A DNA stretch of 40,978 nt from Bacteroidales bacterium UBA5287 (GCA_002411345.1 DHSL01000030.1:1-40978), one strand, 5' to 3'. Shown: positions 26,299 to 34,905, numbered from the stretch's first letter. A program made the numbers and translations. The notes: generated by a model from the letters alone, not told the origin.

Positions 26299-26326
26299 TA
26301 AAGGCAAAGATAAGTCTTTGCCTTTA
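26299..26326 (-). terminator. Hairpin terminator between slyD-like gene and aroC
   Basis: A perfect 12-bp stem (TAAAGGCAAAGA / TCTTTGCCTTTA) with a 4-nt loop TAAG, 27 nt past the FKBP stop on the minus strand. The downstream sequence on that strand is T/A-rich (TTTATTTA). It can terminate the FKBP transcript; aroC begins only 17 nt later, so any aroC promoter would overlap it. Confidence 0.65.
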
Positions 26327-26353
26327 AAGTTAATATTTTATTTGTGATTGTTA

Positions 26354-26956
26354 TTACTTGCATCCACCACTACCGCAGCCGCATCCTCCTTCACCACTTC
26401 CACAGCCACTTTCGTCATCACCACTGCCACAACCGCATTCATCTGAGCCACAACCGCAACCGCCGCTGGCAGCTGAGAATAGTGCAGCTATCTCTTCGAT
26501 TGATGCTTCGCGTACTCCCAAAACTGATCCCTTGAAATGCATTACTTCGCCTGCTAATGGATGATTAAAATCCATTGTTACAGCACTGTCTGATACAGAT
26601 ACAACGGAGCCCATAATCTGATTGCCCATGGTATCCATCATTGGTAACATATTGCCTTCAAAAAGCATTTCTTTGTCGACTTTTCCGTCAATCTCAAATA
26701 TATTTATCGGTAGATCAATTATCTTTTCATCGTCATATTCACCATATCCTTGCTCGGGTGTGAGAGTAAATGTGAATTCTTCGCCTTCTTCTAAACCACC
26801 AATGTTGCGCTCAAATGCCTCTAACATGGAATTTGTTCCATAAATAAATTCAAGAGGCTTTTCTTTTGTGGCACGCTCCATCAGTTCAAGTTCTTCACCT
26901 TCGCCTACATTAAGATCATATTCTAATGTGACGTACTTGTTAGTTTCAATTTTCAT
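26354..26956 (-). CDS. SlyD-like FKBP peptidyl-prolyl isomerase with Cys/Gly-rich tail
   Basis: 200 aa. The N-terminal 145 residues form the SlyD-type FKBP domain with an inserted flap: VTLEYDLNVGEGEELE, PLEFIYGTNSMLEAFERNI, GGLEEGEEFTFTLTPEQGYG, then MDFNHPLAGEVMHFKGSVLGV. The protein isomerises proline peptide bonds and acts as a cytoplasmic chaperone. The last 39 residues are almost all Gly, Cys, Ser, Asp and Glu, with eight Cys arranged as GCGCG or GCG clusters. This matches the metal-binding tail idea known from Escherichia coli SlyD (nickel), although there it is His-rich. Nickel or other metal handling is inferred. Confidence 0.9.
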   Translation of the reverse strand: MKIETNKYVTLEYDLNVGEGEELELMERATKEKPLEFIYGTNSMLEAFERNIGGLEEGEEFTFTLTPEQGYGEYDDEKIIDLPINIFEIDGKVDKEMLFEGNMLPMMDTMGNQIMGSVVSVSDSAVTMDFNHPLAGEVMHFKGSVLGVREASIEEIAALFSAASGGCGCGSDECGCGSGDDESGCGSGEGGCGCGSGGCK

Positions 26957-26980
26957 TTTCTGTTATTATATATTTGGGTA

Positions 26981-27011
26981 TAAAAGTACAACATATCTTT
27001 TATTCAACAAT
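26981..27011 (-). promoter_or_regulatory. Candidate promoter of the slyD-like gene
   Basis: On the minus strand: ATTG (27011-27008), a 19-nt spacer, then TACTTTTA (26988-26981), one base off TAnnTTTG. It is 24 nt upstream of the start codon. Confidence 0.4.
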
Positions 27012-27027
27012 GCATCATTAAAATAGT

Positions 27028-27193
27028 TTATGCTTTGATTGCATTTTTAAGGTTGAACATCGCTTAGTCTAGGTTGCTCACCGCTTTTTCAAGATTGGAT
27101 ATCGCTCTTTTAAATACTGCTTTTCGCTTTATCAAATACTGGATATCGCTTTATCAAGATTGGACAACGATTTTTCAAGTACTGAACGGGATA
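27028..27193 (-). repeat. 21/22-bp degenerate minisatellite spanning the 3' end of the aminotransferase gene
   Basis: About seven copies related to TTTTCAAGATTGGATATCGCT (plus strand): 27044-27064, 27065-27085, 27086-27106, 27107-27128, 27129-27150, 27151-27171 and from 27172. Copies are 21 bp except those at 27107 and 27129, which are 22 bp. On the minus strand each copy codes a heptad like LEKAISN. The last two or three copies form the C-terminus of the aminotransferase; the rest lie beyond its stop codon. A clear unit-by-unit match was made by eye. Confidence 0.8.
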
Positions 27194-28307
27194 CGCCGAC
27201 ATTTAATCGCATAAATCCGGAACCGTTTTCACCAAACATCGCACCATTATTTAATACTAACTTAGCTTTTTCTACAAATAATGTGTCAAGTTCTTTCGCG
27301 GTCATATTTAGTGTACGACAATCAAGCCAGACTAAAAAAGAGGATTGGGGCTTTATTACTTGAATTTGTGGTATGTTTTTAACTATATAATCGGCAACAA
27401 AATCAATGTTCCCTTGAATGTACTCTAATAATTCTTCCAACCAATCTTCACTATCGTTATAAGCGGCCTCTGTGGCTGTGTAAGCAAAGATGGTTCCTGA
27501 ATTCAATTCGCGAGGGGACAAATAATTGAGGAATCGATTCCTGATTGACTCATTTTCAATTACGGAAAACGAACTTACTATACCTGCTATATTGAATGTC
27601 TTGCTTGGGGCCATTAAAGTGATATTGTTCTGCCTGGCTTTTTCTGAAACAGTACTAAATGGCACATGTTTGAATCCGTTTAACGCTAAATCACAATGTA
27701 TTTCATCGGATATCACCAGAATATGATTGTCATAACAAATCTCTGCTAATTCTGCTAATTCTTCTTTGGTCCAAACTCTTCCTCCTGGATTGTGGGGATT
27801 ACACAATATCAAAACTTTAGCGGTGCCTTGTTCAGCAATTTTTCTGAGACCTGCAAAATCCATCTTGTAATTACCGTCTTCATAGATTAATGGATTATCA
27901 ACCAGGGTTCGCCCTAGCCCTCTCGTCACCAACCTAAACATATGGTAAACAGGAGTCTGAATAATCACCTCATCTCCCTTTTCGGTAAATTCGTCTAATA
28001 CAAATGCTATCCCTTTAACTACACCAGGTACAAATGTAATCATATCTTTTGCGACGGACCATTGGTGCCTGCGATTCAACCAACTTATTATGGAATTGTA
28101 ATATTCTTTGCTTGCACTTGTATATCCAAAAACACCATGATCGACTCTTTCTCTCAACGCTTTAGTTATTGCCGGGGGTGACAGAAAATCCATGTCAGCA
28201 ACCCATAGCGGAATCAAATCGTCACTACCATATTGTTCTTTCAACACTTCCAATTTTACTGCATGGGTGTTTCTGCGATCTATGATTTCATCAAAGTTAT
28301 AGTTCAT
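27132..28307 (-). CDS. MalY/PatB family PLP-dependent aminotransferase (cystathionine beta-lyase type)
   Basis: 391 aa, normal for the family. Fold-type I aminotransferase class I/II with LWVADMDFLSPPAI near the N-terminus, PHNPGGRVW, the cofactor-pairing Asp in VISDEIHCDLAL, and the PLP lysine Lys236 in MAPSKTFNIAG. These are typical of MalY and PatB proteins, which cleave C-S bonds in cystathionine and cysteine conjugates, giving homocysteine, pyruvate and ammonia. The C-terminal helix VLEKSLSNLDKAISSI is built from a 21-bp DNA repeat that continues past the stop. The gene is third in a tight run after parC and a DUF3316-like gene (gap 20 bp). Physiological substrate is not certain. Confidence 0.93.
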   Translation of the reverse strand: MNYNFDEIIDRRNTHAVKLEVLKEQYGSDDLIPLWVADMDFLSPPAITKALRERVDHGVFGYTSASKEYYNSIISWLNRRHQWSVAKDMITFVPGVVKGIAFVLDEFTEKGDEVIIQTPVYHMFRLVTRGLGRTLVDNPLIYEDGNYKMDFAGLRKIAEQGTAKVLILCNPHNPGGRVWTKEELAELAEICYDNHILVISDEIHCDLALNGFKHVPFSTVSEKARQNNITLMAPSKTFNIAGIVSSFSVIENESIRNRFLNYLSPRELNSGTIFAYTATEAAYNDSEDWLEELLEYIQGNIDFVADYIVKNIPQIQVIKPQSSFLVWLDCRTLNMTAKELDTLFVEKAKLVLNNGAMFGENGSGFMRLNVGVSRSVLEKSLSNLDKAISSI

Positions 28308-28327
28308 CTCAATAACATCTCAACAAA

Positions 28328-29158
28328 TTAATAATAAACACTTCTCGAACGACTAACTTTCCTGCCGCTCAAATTCTCTGATTCAAACACTAGACCTACC
28401 ATCAACTGATGTGAATTAATGTTGGTGATCAATGAGTTTATATCTGTTTTATAATAATCTCCAAGATAACCTACACGCAACGTTATTTTACTTAATGGAT
28501 AATCTACTGTAAAATAGTTACGCAAGGCAATTTGATTGTGAAAAGAAGCAAAGTTAACGACTCCTTTACTGTTTCCTAATGAGAATATCTCGTAATAGGA
28601 ATGACCATACTCTGGCGAAAAGAACATACCCATAAATGGGGTTCCTAACTGCCATCTGAATGTAAACTTTCTCAAATTATATAATGCCATCGCATTGACA
28701 TTCAGATTCGTAGATAGCTTTATAGAACCCGAATTATTCGTGTTGCGTTCATTGTAAATACCGCCGACAGATAAATCCCAACCTCCTCCTCCTAATAACC
28801 TGAAATTGGTGGTTTCAATAATCGGATAATAACCGTTCAAACCGTAAACCACATCGCCATAATATGCAGAGGCCGACTTTGCAGGATTCTTTGTCTGGGC
28901 TATCTGAATCTCAAACTGTTGTTGTAATAACAACGCCCCATCAAAGTAATGGGTCGCTTTCAAATTCTCGCTCAACAATGATATACTCGTTCCACTATAT
29001 TCCAAAGGCGACAAATACGTGTCTGTTATATTTGCTTTCCCTAATCCGATCAATGTGGATCGGTTAACCAATTGCGAAACCACATCGTCTTTACTTTCTT
29101 GCGATAAACAGTTTATTGCAAAGAATAACAGTAGAATGAATATACACCATTTCTGCAT
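28328..29158 (-). CDS. DUF3316-like secreted/outer-membrane protein
   Basis: 276 aa with a signal peptide (MQKWCIFILLLFFAINCLSQ). The mature part alternates short polar and hydrophobic stretches that suggest a small beta-barrel (FRLLGGGGWDLSVGGIYNER, MALYNLRKFTFRWQLGTPFMG, LRVGYLGDYYKTDINS). The opening LVNRSTLIGLGKANITDTYLS and SPEYGHSYYEIFSLG resemble the DUF3316 family of Bacteroidota, which I recall but cannot test here. Function is unknown. It lies 14 bp after the topoisomerase gene and 20 bp before the aminotransferase gene, so it is likely in the same transcript. Confidence 0.7.
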   Translation of the reverse strand: MQKWCIFILLLFFAINCLSQESKDDVVSQLVNRSTLIGLGKANITDTYLSPLEYSGTSISLLSENLKATHYFDGALLLQQQFEIQIAQTKNPAKSASAYYGDVVYGLNGYYPIIETTNFRLLGGGGWDLSVGGIYNERNTNNSGSIKLSTNLNVNAMALYNLRKFTFRWQLGTPFMGMFFSPEYGHSYYEIFSLGNSKGVVNFASFHNQIALRNYFTVDYPLSKITLRVGYLGDYYKTDINSLITNINSHQLMVGLVFESENLSGRKVSRSRSVYY

Positions 29159-29172
29159 TATATATTGTTTTA

Positions 29173-31887
29173 TCAGTCTTCAAATAATTTCATCTGACCG
29201 GTTATCTCATCTAATAAATCTGATTGTGATATATTGGATGAGTCACCCGATTCATCGTCATCTTCACTATCTATTTCTACTTTAGTTGAGATGTTTAGCT
29301 CTTCATCTTTTTCTTCTGGAAAACGAATAGGCTCTAATTCTTCAACATTTGCAACATCGAAATTGGATATTCGCTTGCCTTTCGCTTTAAAACTCTTGAC
29401 TGCAATAAACTCTTCTGCATCTATTTCTATTGGCTCACGGAAATCATCATTGCCTCCAAAGATAGCTTTTACACGCGGATATACAACATCTGTAAGTAAA
29501 TAAAGTCGCGAATCTGGATTTCCACCCATAAAGTTCGATGGTTTATCAGATGCTTCTAATGTAAAGCGCTTTAAGTAAGCAAAGTTTTGATCAGCATCAA
29601 AAAGTGCTGCGGTCCATACCTTATCTTCATCATATTTTTCAATACGAGAGTAATCGGCCGAAAAGTGATTGCTGATATCGAAGCTGCATGTATAAAAATC
29701 TCCGTTCTTGTTGACAACCAATATCTTGTCATCTCCCTGGAATTCACCCAAATACTCTCCGCGCTCATCATAATTGAGTCGCAAGACATCAGGATCAAAC
29801 CAAACTTTGCGCCCTCCTAATGTAGAAAGTCCCTTGTGCTTGAGTAGAATTCGATGTACCTCTGCCTTGGTAAGCAAATTACCCATCGATTGACGTCCTT
29901 TGATTGCGATCTCACTGAAATCTTTCTCGAACTGCAAAATACGCAGACGGGGTTTTGGTTTCAACATCACTTTAATTGTCTCAGCTTCACCATTTGGATT
30001 CACACTAAAGTAAGCAATCCTTGACCCAGGATTTCCACGGGTTAAATCATATTCCTTATCTCGTGTTACTCCTGTTACAGCAAATCGTTTTATATAATGT
30101 GGCGAAAGTCGTCCATCTCTATAAACCACATTATAGATTGTTCGCTTATCGTTGCGCTTGAAAACTCCGGCATAAAGTATATTTTTGCCGACAAACATTT
30201 TCTCACTTACTTTCACTACTTTATATTTTCCATCCTTAAAGAACACAATGATATCATCAATATCGGAACAGTTACAGATAAACTCATCCTTTTTCATTCC
30301 TGTACCAATAAATCCTTCTTCACGGTTTATATAAAGCCTTTCGTTGGCTTCTACAACTTTAGCGGCTTCAATATTCTCAAAACTGCGTATCTCGGTCTTG
30401 CGAGGGAATTGCTTTCCGTACTTTTCCTTCAACATTACATACCAAGATATTGTGTAATCAACCAAAGTATCCAAATGATGATTTACCTCATCGATCTCTT
30501 CAAGATACCTGGCAATTAATTCTTCCGCTTTGTCAGAATTGAACTTCAGAATACGGGCCATCTTGATTTCCATCAACCTAAGAATATCTTCCCTATTAAT
30601 CTCGCGTATAAAGTTTGGTTTGAATGGCTCAAGGCGTTTGTCAATATGCTTTATAGCAATATCCATACTCTTGGCATTTTCAAAATCAGCATCTTTATAT
30701 ATTCGCTCTTCTATGAAAATCTTTTCCAGCGATGCAAACAACAAGGCTTCCTGCTTTTCATTTCGCTCAATCTCAAGCTCTAACTGAAGTAAGTCTTTTG
30801 TGTTATTAACAGACGTACGAAGAACATCCTTAACAGTCAGAAAGTGAGGTTTATTGTCGTCAATAACACAACAGTTTGGATATATGCTGATCTCACAATC
30901 CGTGAATGCATATAATGCATCGATAGTTTTATCTGACGACGTCCCCGGGGCCAACTGTACATGAATTTCAACATTCTGAGCTGTAATGTCGTCAACTTTT
31001 TTAATCTTTATCTTTCCTTTATCGTTTGCTTTAAGTATTGATTCAACCAACGATGTTGTTGTCCTGCCAAAAGGTACACTGTTTATTATCAAAGTTTTGC
31101 TGTCTAACTTCTCAATTGATGATCGAACCTTTACAGAACCACCTCTTTCACCATCGTTATACTTTTCAATATCTATTAAACCTCCAGTCAAGAAATCCGG
31201 ATACAACGTGAAATCCTTTCCCTCTAAATAGGCTATTGCTCCATCACATATTTCATTGAAATTGTGTGGTAATATTTTGGATGATAACCCAACGGCAATT
31301 CCCTCTGCTCCTTGAGCAAGTAATAACGGAAACTTTACCGGTAATGTAATCGGTTCTTTATTTCGTCCGTCATATGATGGTTTCCATTCTGTCGTTTTGG
31401 GATTAAACAGGACTTCAAGTGCAAACTTCGACAAACGTGCCTCAATATATCGTGGTGCGGCAGCGCCATCACCAGTCAGCACGTTTCCCCAGTTTCCCTG
31501 ACAATCGACAACCAAATCTTTCTGACCCAGTTGAACCAATGCATCCCCTATCGAAGCATCTCCATGTGGATGGAACTGCATGGTATTACCAATAATATTA
31601 GCAACCTTGTTATAGCGACCATCATCTATACGCTTCATTGAGTGGAGAATGCGTCGTTGAACAGGTTTCAGTCCATCGCCAATATGAGGCACAGCTCGTT
31701 CCAAGATTACGTATGAAGCATAATCCAGAAACCAATCCTGGTACATCTTAGGAAGACTTAGCGGAGCATCCTCTGCTACCTTTTGAGGCATATTAGCATG
31801 TGCCGAAAGATCTATATCCTCCGACATATCTTCCTCATTTACTTCCTCTTTATCTTTTAAATCGTCGTTTATATCGTTTGAAGACAT
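29173..31887 (-). CDS. parC: DNA topoisomerase IV subunit A (gyrase/topo IV A family)
   Basis: 904 aa. An acidic leader of about 40 residues is followed by the winged-helix breakage-reunion domain: DYASYVILERAVPHIGDGLKPVQRR, FHPHGDASIGDALV and the catalytic tyrosine Tyr147 in AAAPRYIEARL, which forms the covalent link to cleaved DNA. The tower and coiled-coil regions follow, then a divergent C-terminal beta-pinwheel (from about residue 540). The shortened, degenerate C-terminal blades and the absence of a clear GyrA box (QRRGGKG type) favour ParC over GyrA; Bacteroidota topo IV A has this form. It unlinks daughter chromosomes. parE is not in the window. Confidence 0.88.
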   Translation of the reverse strand: MSSNDINDDLKDKEEVNEEDMSEDIDLSAHANMPQKVAEDAPLSLPKMYQDWFLDYASYVILERAVPHIGDGLKPVQRRILHSMKRIDDGRYNKVANIIGNTMQFHPHGDASIGDALVQLGQKDLVVDCQGNWGNVLTGDGAAAPRYIEARLSKFALEVLFNPKTTEWKPSYDGRNKEPITLPVKFPLLLAQGAEGIAVGLSSKILPHNFNEICDGAIAYLEGKDFTLYPDFLTGGLIDIEKYNDGERGGSVKVRSSIEKLDSKTLIINSVPFGRTTTSLVESILKANDKGKIKIKKVDDITAQNVEIHVQLAPGTSSDKTIDALYAFTDCEISIYPNCCVIDDNKPHFLTVKDVLRTSVNNTKDLLQLELEIERNEKQEALLFASLEKIFIEERIYKDADFENAKSMDIAIKHIDKRLEPFKPNFIREINREDILRLMEIKMARILKFNSDKAEELIARYLEEIDEVNHHLDTLVDYTISWYVMLKEKYGKQFPRKTEIRSFENIEAAKVVEANERLYINREEGFIGTGMKKDEFICNCSDIDDIIVFFKDGKYKVVKVSEKMFVGKNILYAGVFKRNDKRTIYNVVYRDGRLSPHYIKRFAVTGVTRDKEYDLTRGNPGSRIAYFSVNPNGEAETIKVMLKPKPRLRILQFEKDFSEIAIKGRQSMGNLLTKAEVHRILLKHKGLSTLGGRKVWFDPDVLRLNYDERGEYLGEFQGDDKILVVNKNGDFYTCSFDISNHFSADYSRIEKYDEDKVWTAALFDADQNFAYLKRFTLEASDKPSNFMGGNPDSRLYLLTDVVYPRVKAIFGGNDDFREPIEIDAEEFIAVKSFKAKGKRISNFDVANVEELEPIRFPEEKDEELNISTKVEIDSEDDDESGDSSNISQSDLLDEITGQMKLFED

Positions 31888-32201
31888 ATTGTGAATTTGA
31901 AATACAGCAAATTGGACAAAATAACATTATCTGCCCAAGGTTAAAAAACTCTCAAAAGTAGTGAAAATCGACCACATTTACAAAAACATAGTGAAAAAGA
32001 AAAGTACAATTCTTTCATCTTAGCCTGATTCATAACTAATATCTTTGTTTGATTCATAATGAAATCAACAATCGGTTAATTTATAAAATACTAATATTAT
32101 TTATAAACTACTTTTTGAAAAAAGTGTTTAACAAATAGAATATATTATATACTTTTGAGTATAATATTTAAATAAACAAACCAATAATAAACTAAACTTA
32201 T
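31888..32201. other. Divergent intergenic region between parC and the M48 gene
   Basis: 314 bp of AT-rich DNA with two plus-strand -7 candidates, TATCTTTG (32040-32047) and TACTTTTG (32150-32157). The first is bracketed by a direct repeat TGATTCATAA (32026-32035 and 32050-32059, 24 bp apart). No ORF or RNA gene is visible. I could not find a good TAnnTTTG for parC on the minus strand. Confidence 0.5.
32150..32157 (+). promoter_or_regulatory. -7 element for the M48 peptidase gene
   Basis: TACTTTTG matches TAnnTTTG and lies 44 nt before the start codon. The -33 region has only a weak GTTTA. Confidence 0.4.
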
Positions 32202-33131
32202 ATGGAAAGAGAGAGAAAAGCATTGAAATTAACCAAATACTCATGCTTGGTAATGCTTTCAATACTAATTTTTCAAGCATGCGGTAGCGTTCCGCTCACA
32301 GGAAGACGACAACTCCAACTAGTTTCTGATCAAGAAGTTATTGCATTGAGTTTACAACAGTATCAGGATTATATGCGTACAGCTCCTGTTGAAAGGGGTA
32401 CCAAGAACTCGGAAATGGTGTTACGAGTAGGTACACGAATTTCACAAGCGGTGGAAACTTTTCTTAAAAATAACGGGTACGAATCAGAACTTCAAAACTT
32501 TGCGTGGGAATTTAATTTGGTAAAAGATGAAAGCGTCAATGCATTTGCCATGCCAGGAGGAAAAGTGGTTATCTATACCGGATTACTGCCAGTTACCGCC
32601 AGCGAAGACGCTTTGGCCGTGGTTGTAGGACATGAAATCGCACACGTCATTGCAAAACATTCCAGCGAGCGAATCAGTCAGCAGATGTTAACACAATATG
32701 GCGGAGCCATTGCGGGAAGTATTATTGGAGGAACAGCCTCAAGTCAACTTGGGCAAACTGTTTTTGGTCTGGGAGCTCAATTCGGAGTTATGATGCCTTA
32801 CGCACGCAAACAAGAATATGAAGCTGATGAATTAGGTTTAGTCTTCATGGCAATGGCTGGTTACGATCCAAATACAGCTGTTCCTTTTTGGACAAGAATG
32901 GCCCAAAGTTCTCAAAGTAGCAGTATCCCTGAATTCCTAAGCACACACCCAGCAGATGATAAACGTATTGCTCAAATAGAGAAAATTATGCCAAATGTCT
33001 TAACTTATTACAAAGGCAAAGGAATTGCTAATTCTACATCACAACCAATAGAGACAAAAACAACTGTTCCTAAACCATCTTCAGATTTACAAATAAAGAA
33101 TGCAAAGACCTCTAAAGAATGGTCTTTCTAA
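32202..33131 (+). CDS. M48 family metallopeptidase, lipoprotein (LoiP/YggG type)
   Basis: 309 aa with lipobox FQAC (Cys27), so anchored in the envelope. The M48 catalytic motif is VVGHEIAHVIAKH (His144, Glu145, His148), and the third zinc ligand is Glu205 in RKQEYEADELG. Before it come VNAFAMPGGKVVIYTGLL and SEDALAVVV, typical of the family. A Gly-rich hydrophobic hairpin (GGAIAGSIIGGTAS) lies between the motifs. The end has the substrate-binding-type FLSTHPADDKRIAQIE. These periplasmic proteases degrade misfolded outer-membrane proteins (as in BepA and LoiP). The 30 C-terminal residues are a polar linker. A bidirectional hairpin follows the stop. Confidence 0.93.
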   Translation: MERERKALKLTKYSCLVMLSILIFQACGSVPLTGRRQLQLVSDQEVIALSLQQYQDYMRTAPVERGTKNSEMVLRVGTRISQAVETFLKNNGYESELQNFAWEFNLVKDESVNAFAMPGGKVVIYTGLLPVTASEDALAVVVGHEIAHVIAKHSSERISQQMLTQYGGAIAGSIIGGTASSQLGQTVFGLGAQFGVMMPYARKQEYEADELGLVFMAMAGYDPNTAVPFWTRMAQSSQSSSIPEFLSTHPADDKRIAQIEKIMPNVLTYYKGKGIANSTSQPIETKTTVPKPSSDLQIKNAKTSKEWSF

Positions 33132-33160
33132 TGGATTAGAACATGTTTCATCTATTAAAA

Positions 33161-33200
33161 AATTAACGCGATAAATGTCTATTCATTCATCGCGTTAATT
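33161..33200. terminator. Bidirectional terminator between M48 gene and DUF4293 gene
   Basis: AATTAACGCGAT and ATCGCGTTAATT form a perfect 12-bp outer stem, and AATG/CATT adds four inner pairs. A-rich sequence precedes it and A/T-rich sequence follows. It lies between convergent genes, 20-30 nt from each stop, and can stop both transcripts. Confidence 0.8.
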
Positions 33201-33221
33201 AAATCTTAAATTATCTAATAA

Positions 33222-33671
33222 TCACCTTAATCGTTCCAATGATCTAACTAGTTCCTCATCTTTCTTTATACGTTTTATCGAAATAATAGCAAATATTATT
33301 GCAATTAAAGGTAACAAAGCACCCCAACTAAATTTAGTAAATATTCCAACAACATCTCCCTTCATAAAGCTTAGATAAAGCAAATAAACAATAAAAACAA
33401 TCATTATTATTATATTCCAAATAGTAATTCTTATTTGTTTTTTTCTGTTCTTAAAGAGAAAAATAGCTATAAGAGAAATCAAAGAACTTATAAGTCCAAT
33501 AACAAAAAGGACAATTGTTTCGAATGCTATATCTACACCTTTATAAAAGCTAAAAGCATTTAGCTCTACTGTACTTCCGTTACACTCCATAATTGCAAGT
33601 GGGGAAAATATGCTTACACCCATGCAAACACAAACAAGAAACAAATAAACGGTCTGAATCCTTTGAAACAT
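33222..33671 (-). CDS. DUF4293 family integral membrane protein
   Basis: 149 aa from the ATG at 33671. The open frame extends to 33725, but that would overlap the omega gene, and family members begin M-Q-R-I-Q-T-V-Y-L as seen here (MFQRIQTVYLFL). Four membrane segments are visible: about 5-25, 50-72, 80-102 and 110-128. A basic tail follows (KRIKKDEELVRSLERLR). No function is known. The order bamD, omega, DUF4293 is conserved in Bacteroidota, and the gap to the omega stop is only 4 nt, so the three form one operon. Confidence 0.85.
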   Translation of the reverse strand: MFQRIQTVYLFLVCVCMGVSIFSPLAIMECNGSTVELNAFSFYKGVDIAFETIVLFVIGLISSLISLIAIFLFKNRKKQIRITIWNIIIMIVFIVYLLYLSFMKGDVVGIFTKFSWGALLPLIAIIFAIISIKRIKKDEELVRSLERLR

Positions 33672-33675
33672 TATC

Positions 33676-34008
33676 TTAAAATTGTTCTTTTTCTTTAGCA
33701 GGATTACGATAATAAATTTCACCATCCAACCATTCTTGTGTTGCTAACAGCGATGGTTTAGGCAATTTCTCATAAAAACGCGAAATCTCAATCTGCTCGT
33801 GATTTTCAAAAACTTCCTCTAAATTATCATTATAAGAAGCGAATTCCTGCAATTTTGTATCAAGATCAGACTTCATATCTGAAGTTATTTGATTTGCTCT
33901 TTTTGAAATTATACTAACCATTTCATATACATTTCCTACCGACTCAGACATCTTCATTATATCGTGAGTCTCAGTACTATTAGCAATAGTAATTTTTTTA
34001 TACTCCAT
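33676..34008 (-). CDS. rpoZ: DNA-directed RNA polymerase omega subunit (Bacteroidota type)
   Basis: 110 aa. The early part TETHDIMKMSESVGNVYEMVSIISKRANQI matches the omega/Rpb6 core, in which the helix with the sequence ISKRANQI contacts the beta-prime subunit. The rest diverges from the proteobacterial form, as is usual in Bacteroidota, with an acidic helix (DLDTKLQEFASYNDNLEEVF) and a Pro-rich end. Omega helps assemble and stabilise RNA polymerase. It lies 47 bp after bamD and 4 nt before DUF4293. Confidence 0.85.
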   Translation of the reverse strand: MEYKKITIANSTETHDIMKMSESVGNVYEMVSIISKRANQITSDMKSDLDTKLQEFASYNDNLEEVFENHEQIEISRFYEKLPKPSLLATQEWLDGEIYYRNPAKEKEQF

Positions 34009-34055
34009 TTTAAATTTACCTATTATGTGTTAGTGTTAATAATCCATTTTTACTT

Positions 34056-34871
34056 TTAAGCCGAAGGAAGATTTTCAATCATCTGTTGTGCTTCCTTATA
34101 ATATTTATCTGCTTCCTTTATATATTTTCCTTCAGGAAAAGAGTTTTTATAATTATAATACTCATCAACTACCATTCTGAAACGCTCTGGTTGAATCTCT
34201 CTTTTACTACGTTGTGCAAATTCATAACGTGCACGCAGAATTGTAATCTGATATTCCTCTGTATACTTTGAGAATGGATAATTCTTCATTGCCTCTCGTG
34301 CTGTTATAACAGAAGATTCATAATTGTTCCCCATATAATTTCCTAAATTCAAGTATAATTCTGCTGCAAGTAATTCTTTGTATGCCAACTTCTCTTGTAA
34401 TTCAAACAAATAATTCTTTGCCATTTCAGCTCTATCGCTTTGAGGATAAGTTTCAATATAATTCTGAAATTCTGCAATAGCTTTATATGTTTTTGATTGA
34501 TCCAGCTTTGGATCAGGAGAATCGAGATACATTCCATATGCAGAATAGAAAAGTGCAGGTTCTGCATATTCACCTTTTGGATATGTGTTATAATAGGTCG
34601 AAAATATTTGCGTAGCAGAAACATAATCTTTTTGATTATAATAACTCTGTGCAAGTAGATACAACGATTCTTCAGCTTTGCCCGTACCTTTAAAAAATGG
34701 TACTAATTCCTCCAGCAATGTACTTGATCTATCAAACTTACCTTTGTCAAAATAATTCTTTGCATAGGTATATTTCAAATCTCGATCTGTACTTTTCAGT
34801 ATTTTATTATACTCATTACAGCCACTGACTAACAAAACAAGCAACAATAAGTAGATATTTCTGAACTTCAT
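34056..34871 (-). CDS. bamD: Outer-membrane assembly lipoprotein BamD
   Basis: 271 aa with lipobox VSGC (Cys18). Five TPR-like repeats follow: YTYAKNYFDKGKFDRSSTLL, EESLYLLAQSYYNQKDYVSA, YAEPALFYSAYGMYLDSP, AIAEFQNYIETYPQSDRAE and a later PFSKYTEEYQITILRARYEFA. This is the YfiO/BamD layout. The protein is bound to the outer membrane from the periplasmic side and works with BamA to fold beta-barrels, including SusC- and DUF5686-type proteins. It is first in the bamD-omega-DUF4293 operon. A TAAATTTG -7 element is 27 nt upstream. Confidence 0.92.
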   Translation of the reverse strand: MKFRNIYLLLLVLLVSGCNEYNKILKSTDRDLKYTYAKNYFDKGKFDRSSTLLEELVPFFKGTGKAEESLYLLAQSYYNQKDYVSATQIFSTYYNTYPKGEYAEPALFYSAYGMYLDSPDPKLDQSKTYKAIAEFQNYIETYPQSDRAEMAKNYLFELQEKLAYKELLAAELYLNLGNYMGNNYESSVITAREAMKNYPFSKYTEEYQITILRARYEFAQRSKREIQPERFRMVVDEYYNYKNSFPEGKYIKEADKYYKEAQQMIENLPSA

Positions 34872-34897
34872 TTTTTATTTAAAATCGATTTAGGATG

Positions 34898-34905
34898 CAA
34901 ATTTA
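34898..34905 (-). promoter_or_regulatory. -7 element upstream of bamD
   Basis: TAAATTTG on the minus strand fits TAnnTTTG, 27 nt before the bamD start. No clear -33 element is seen. Confidence 0.45.

Noticed and set aside
26344..26564. Plus-strand His/Pro-rich reading frames
   Set aside because: They are antisense shadows of the Gly/Cys-rich tail of the SlyD-like gene.
27044..27193. CRISPR array
   Set aside because: The repeats are 21-22 bp, contiguous, degenerate and without spacers, and they are partly coding; no cas genes lie nearby.
33672..33725. Longer N-terminus for the DUF4293 protein
   Set aside because: It would overlap the omega gene by 50 bp, and the family's conserved start MxQRIQTVYL fits the ATG at 33671.
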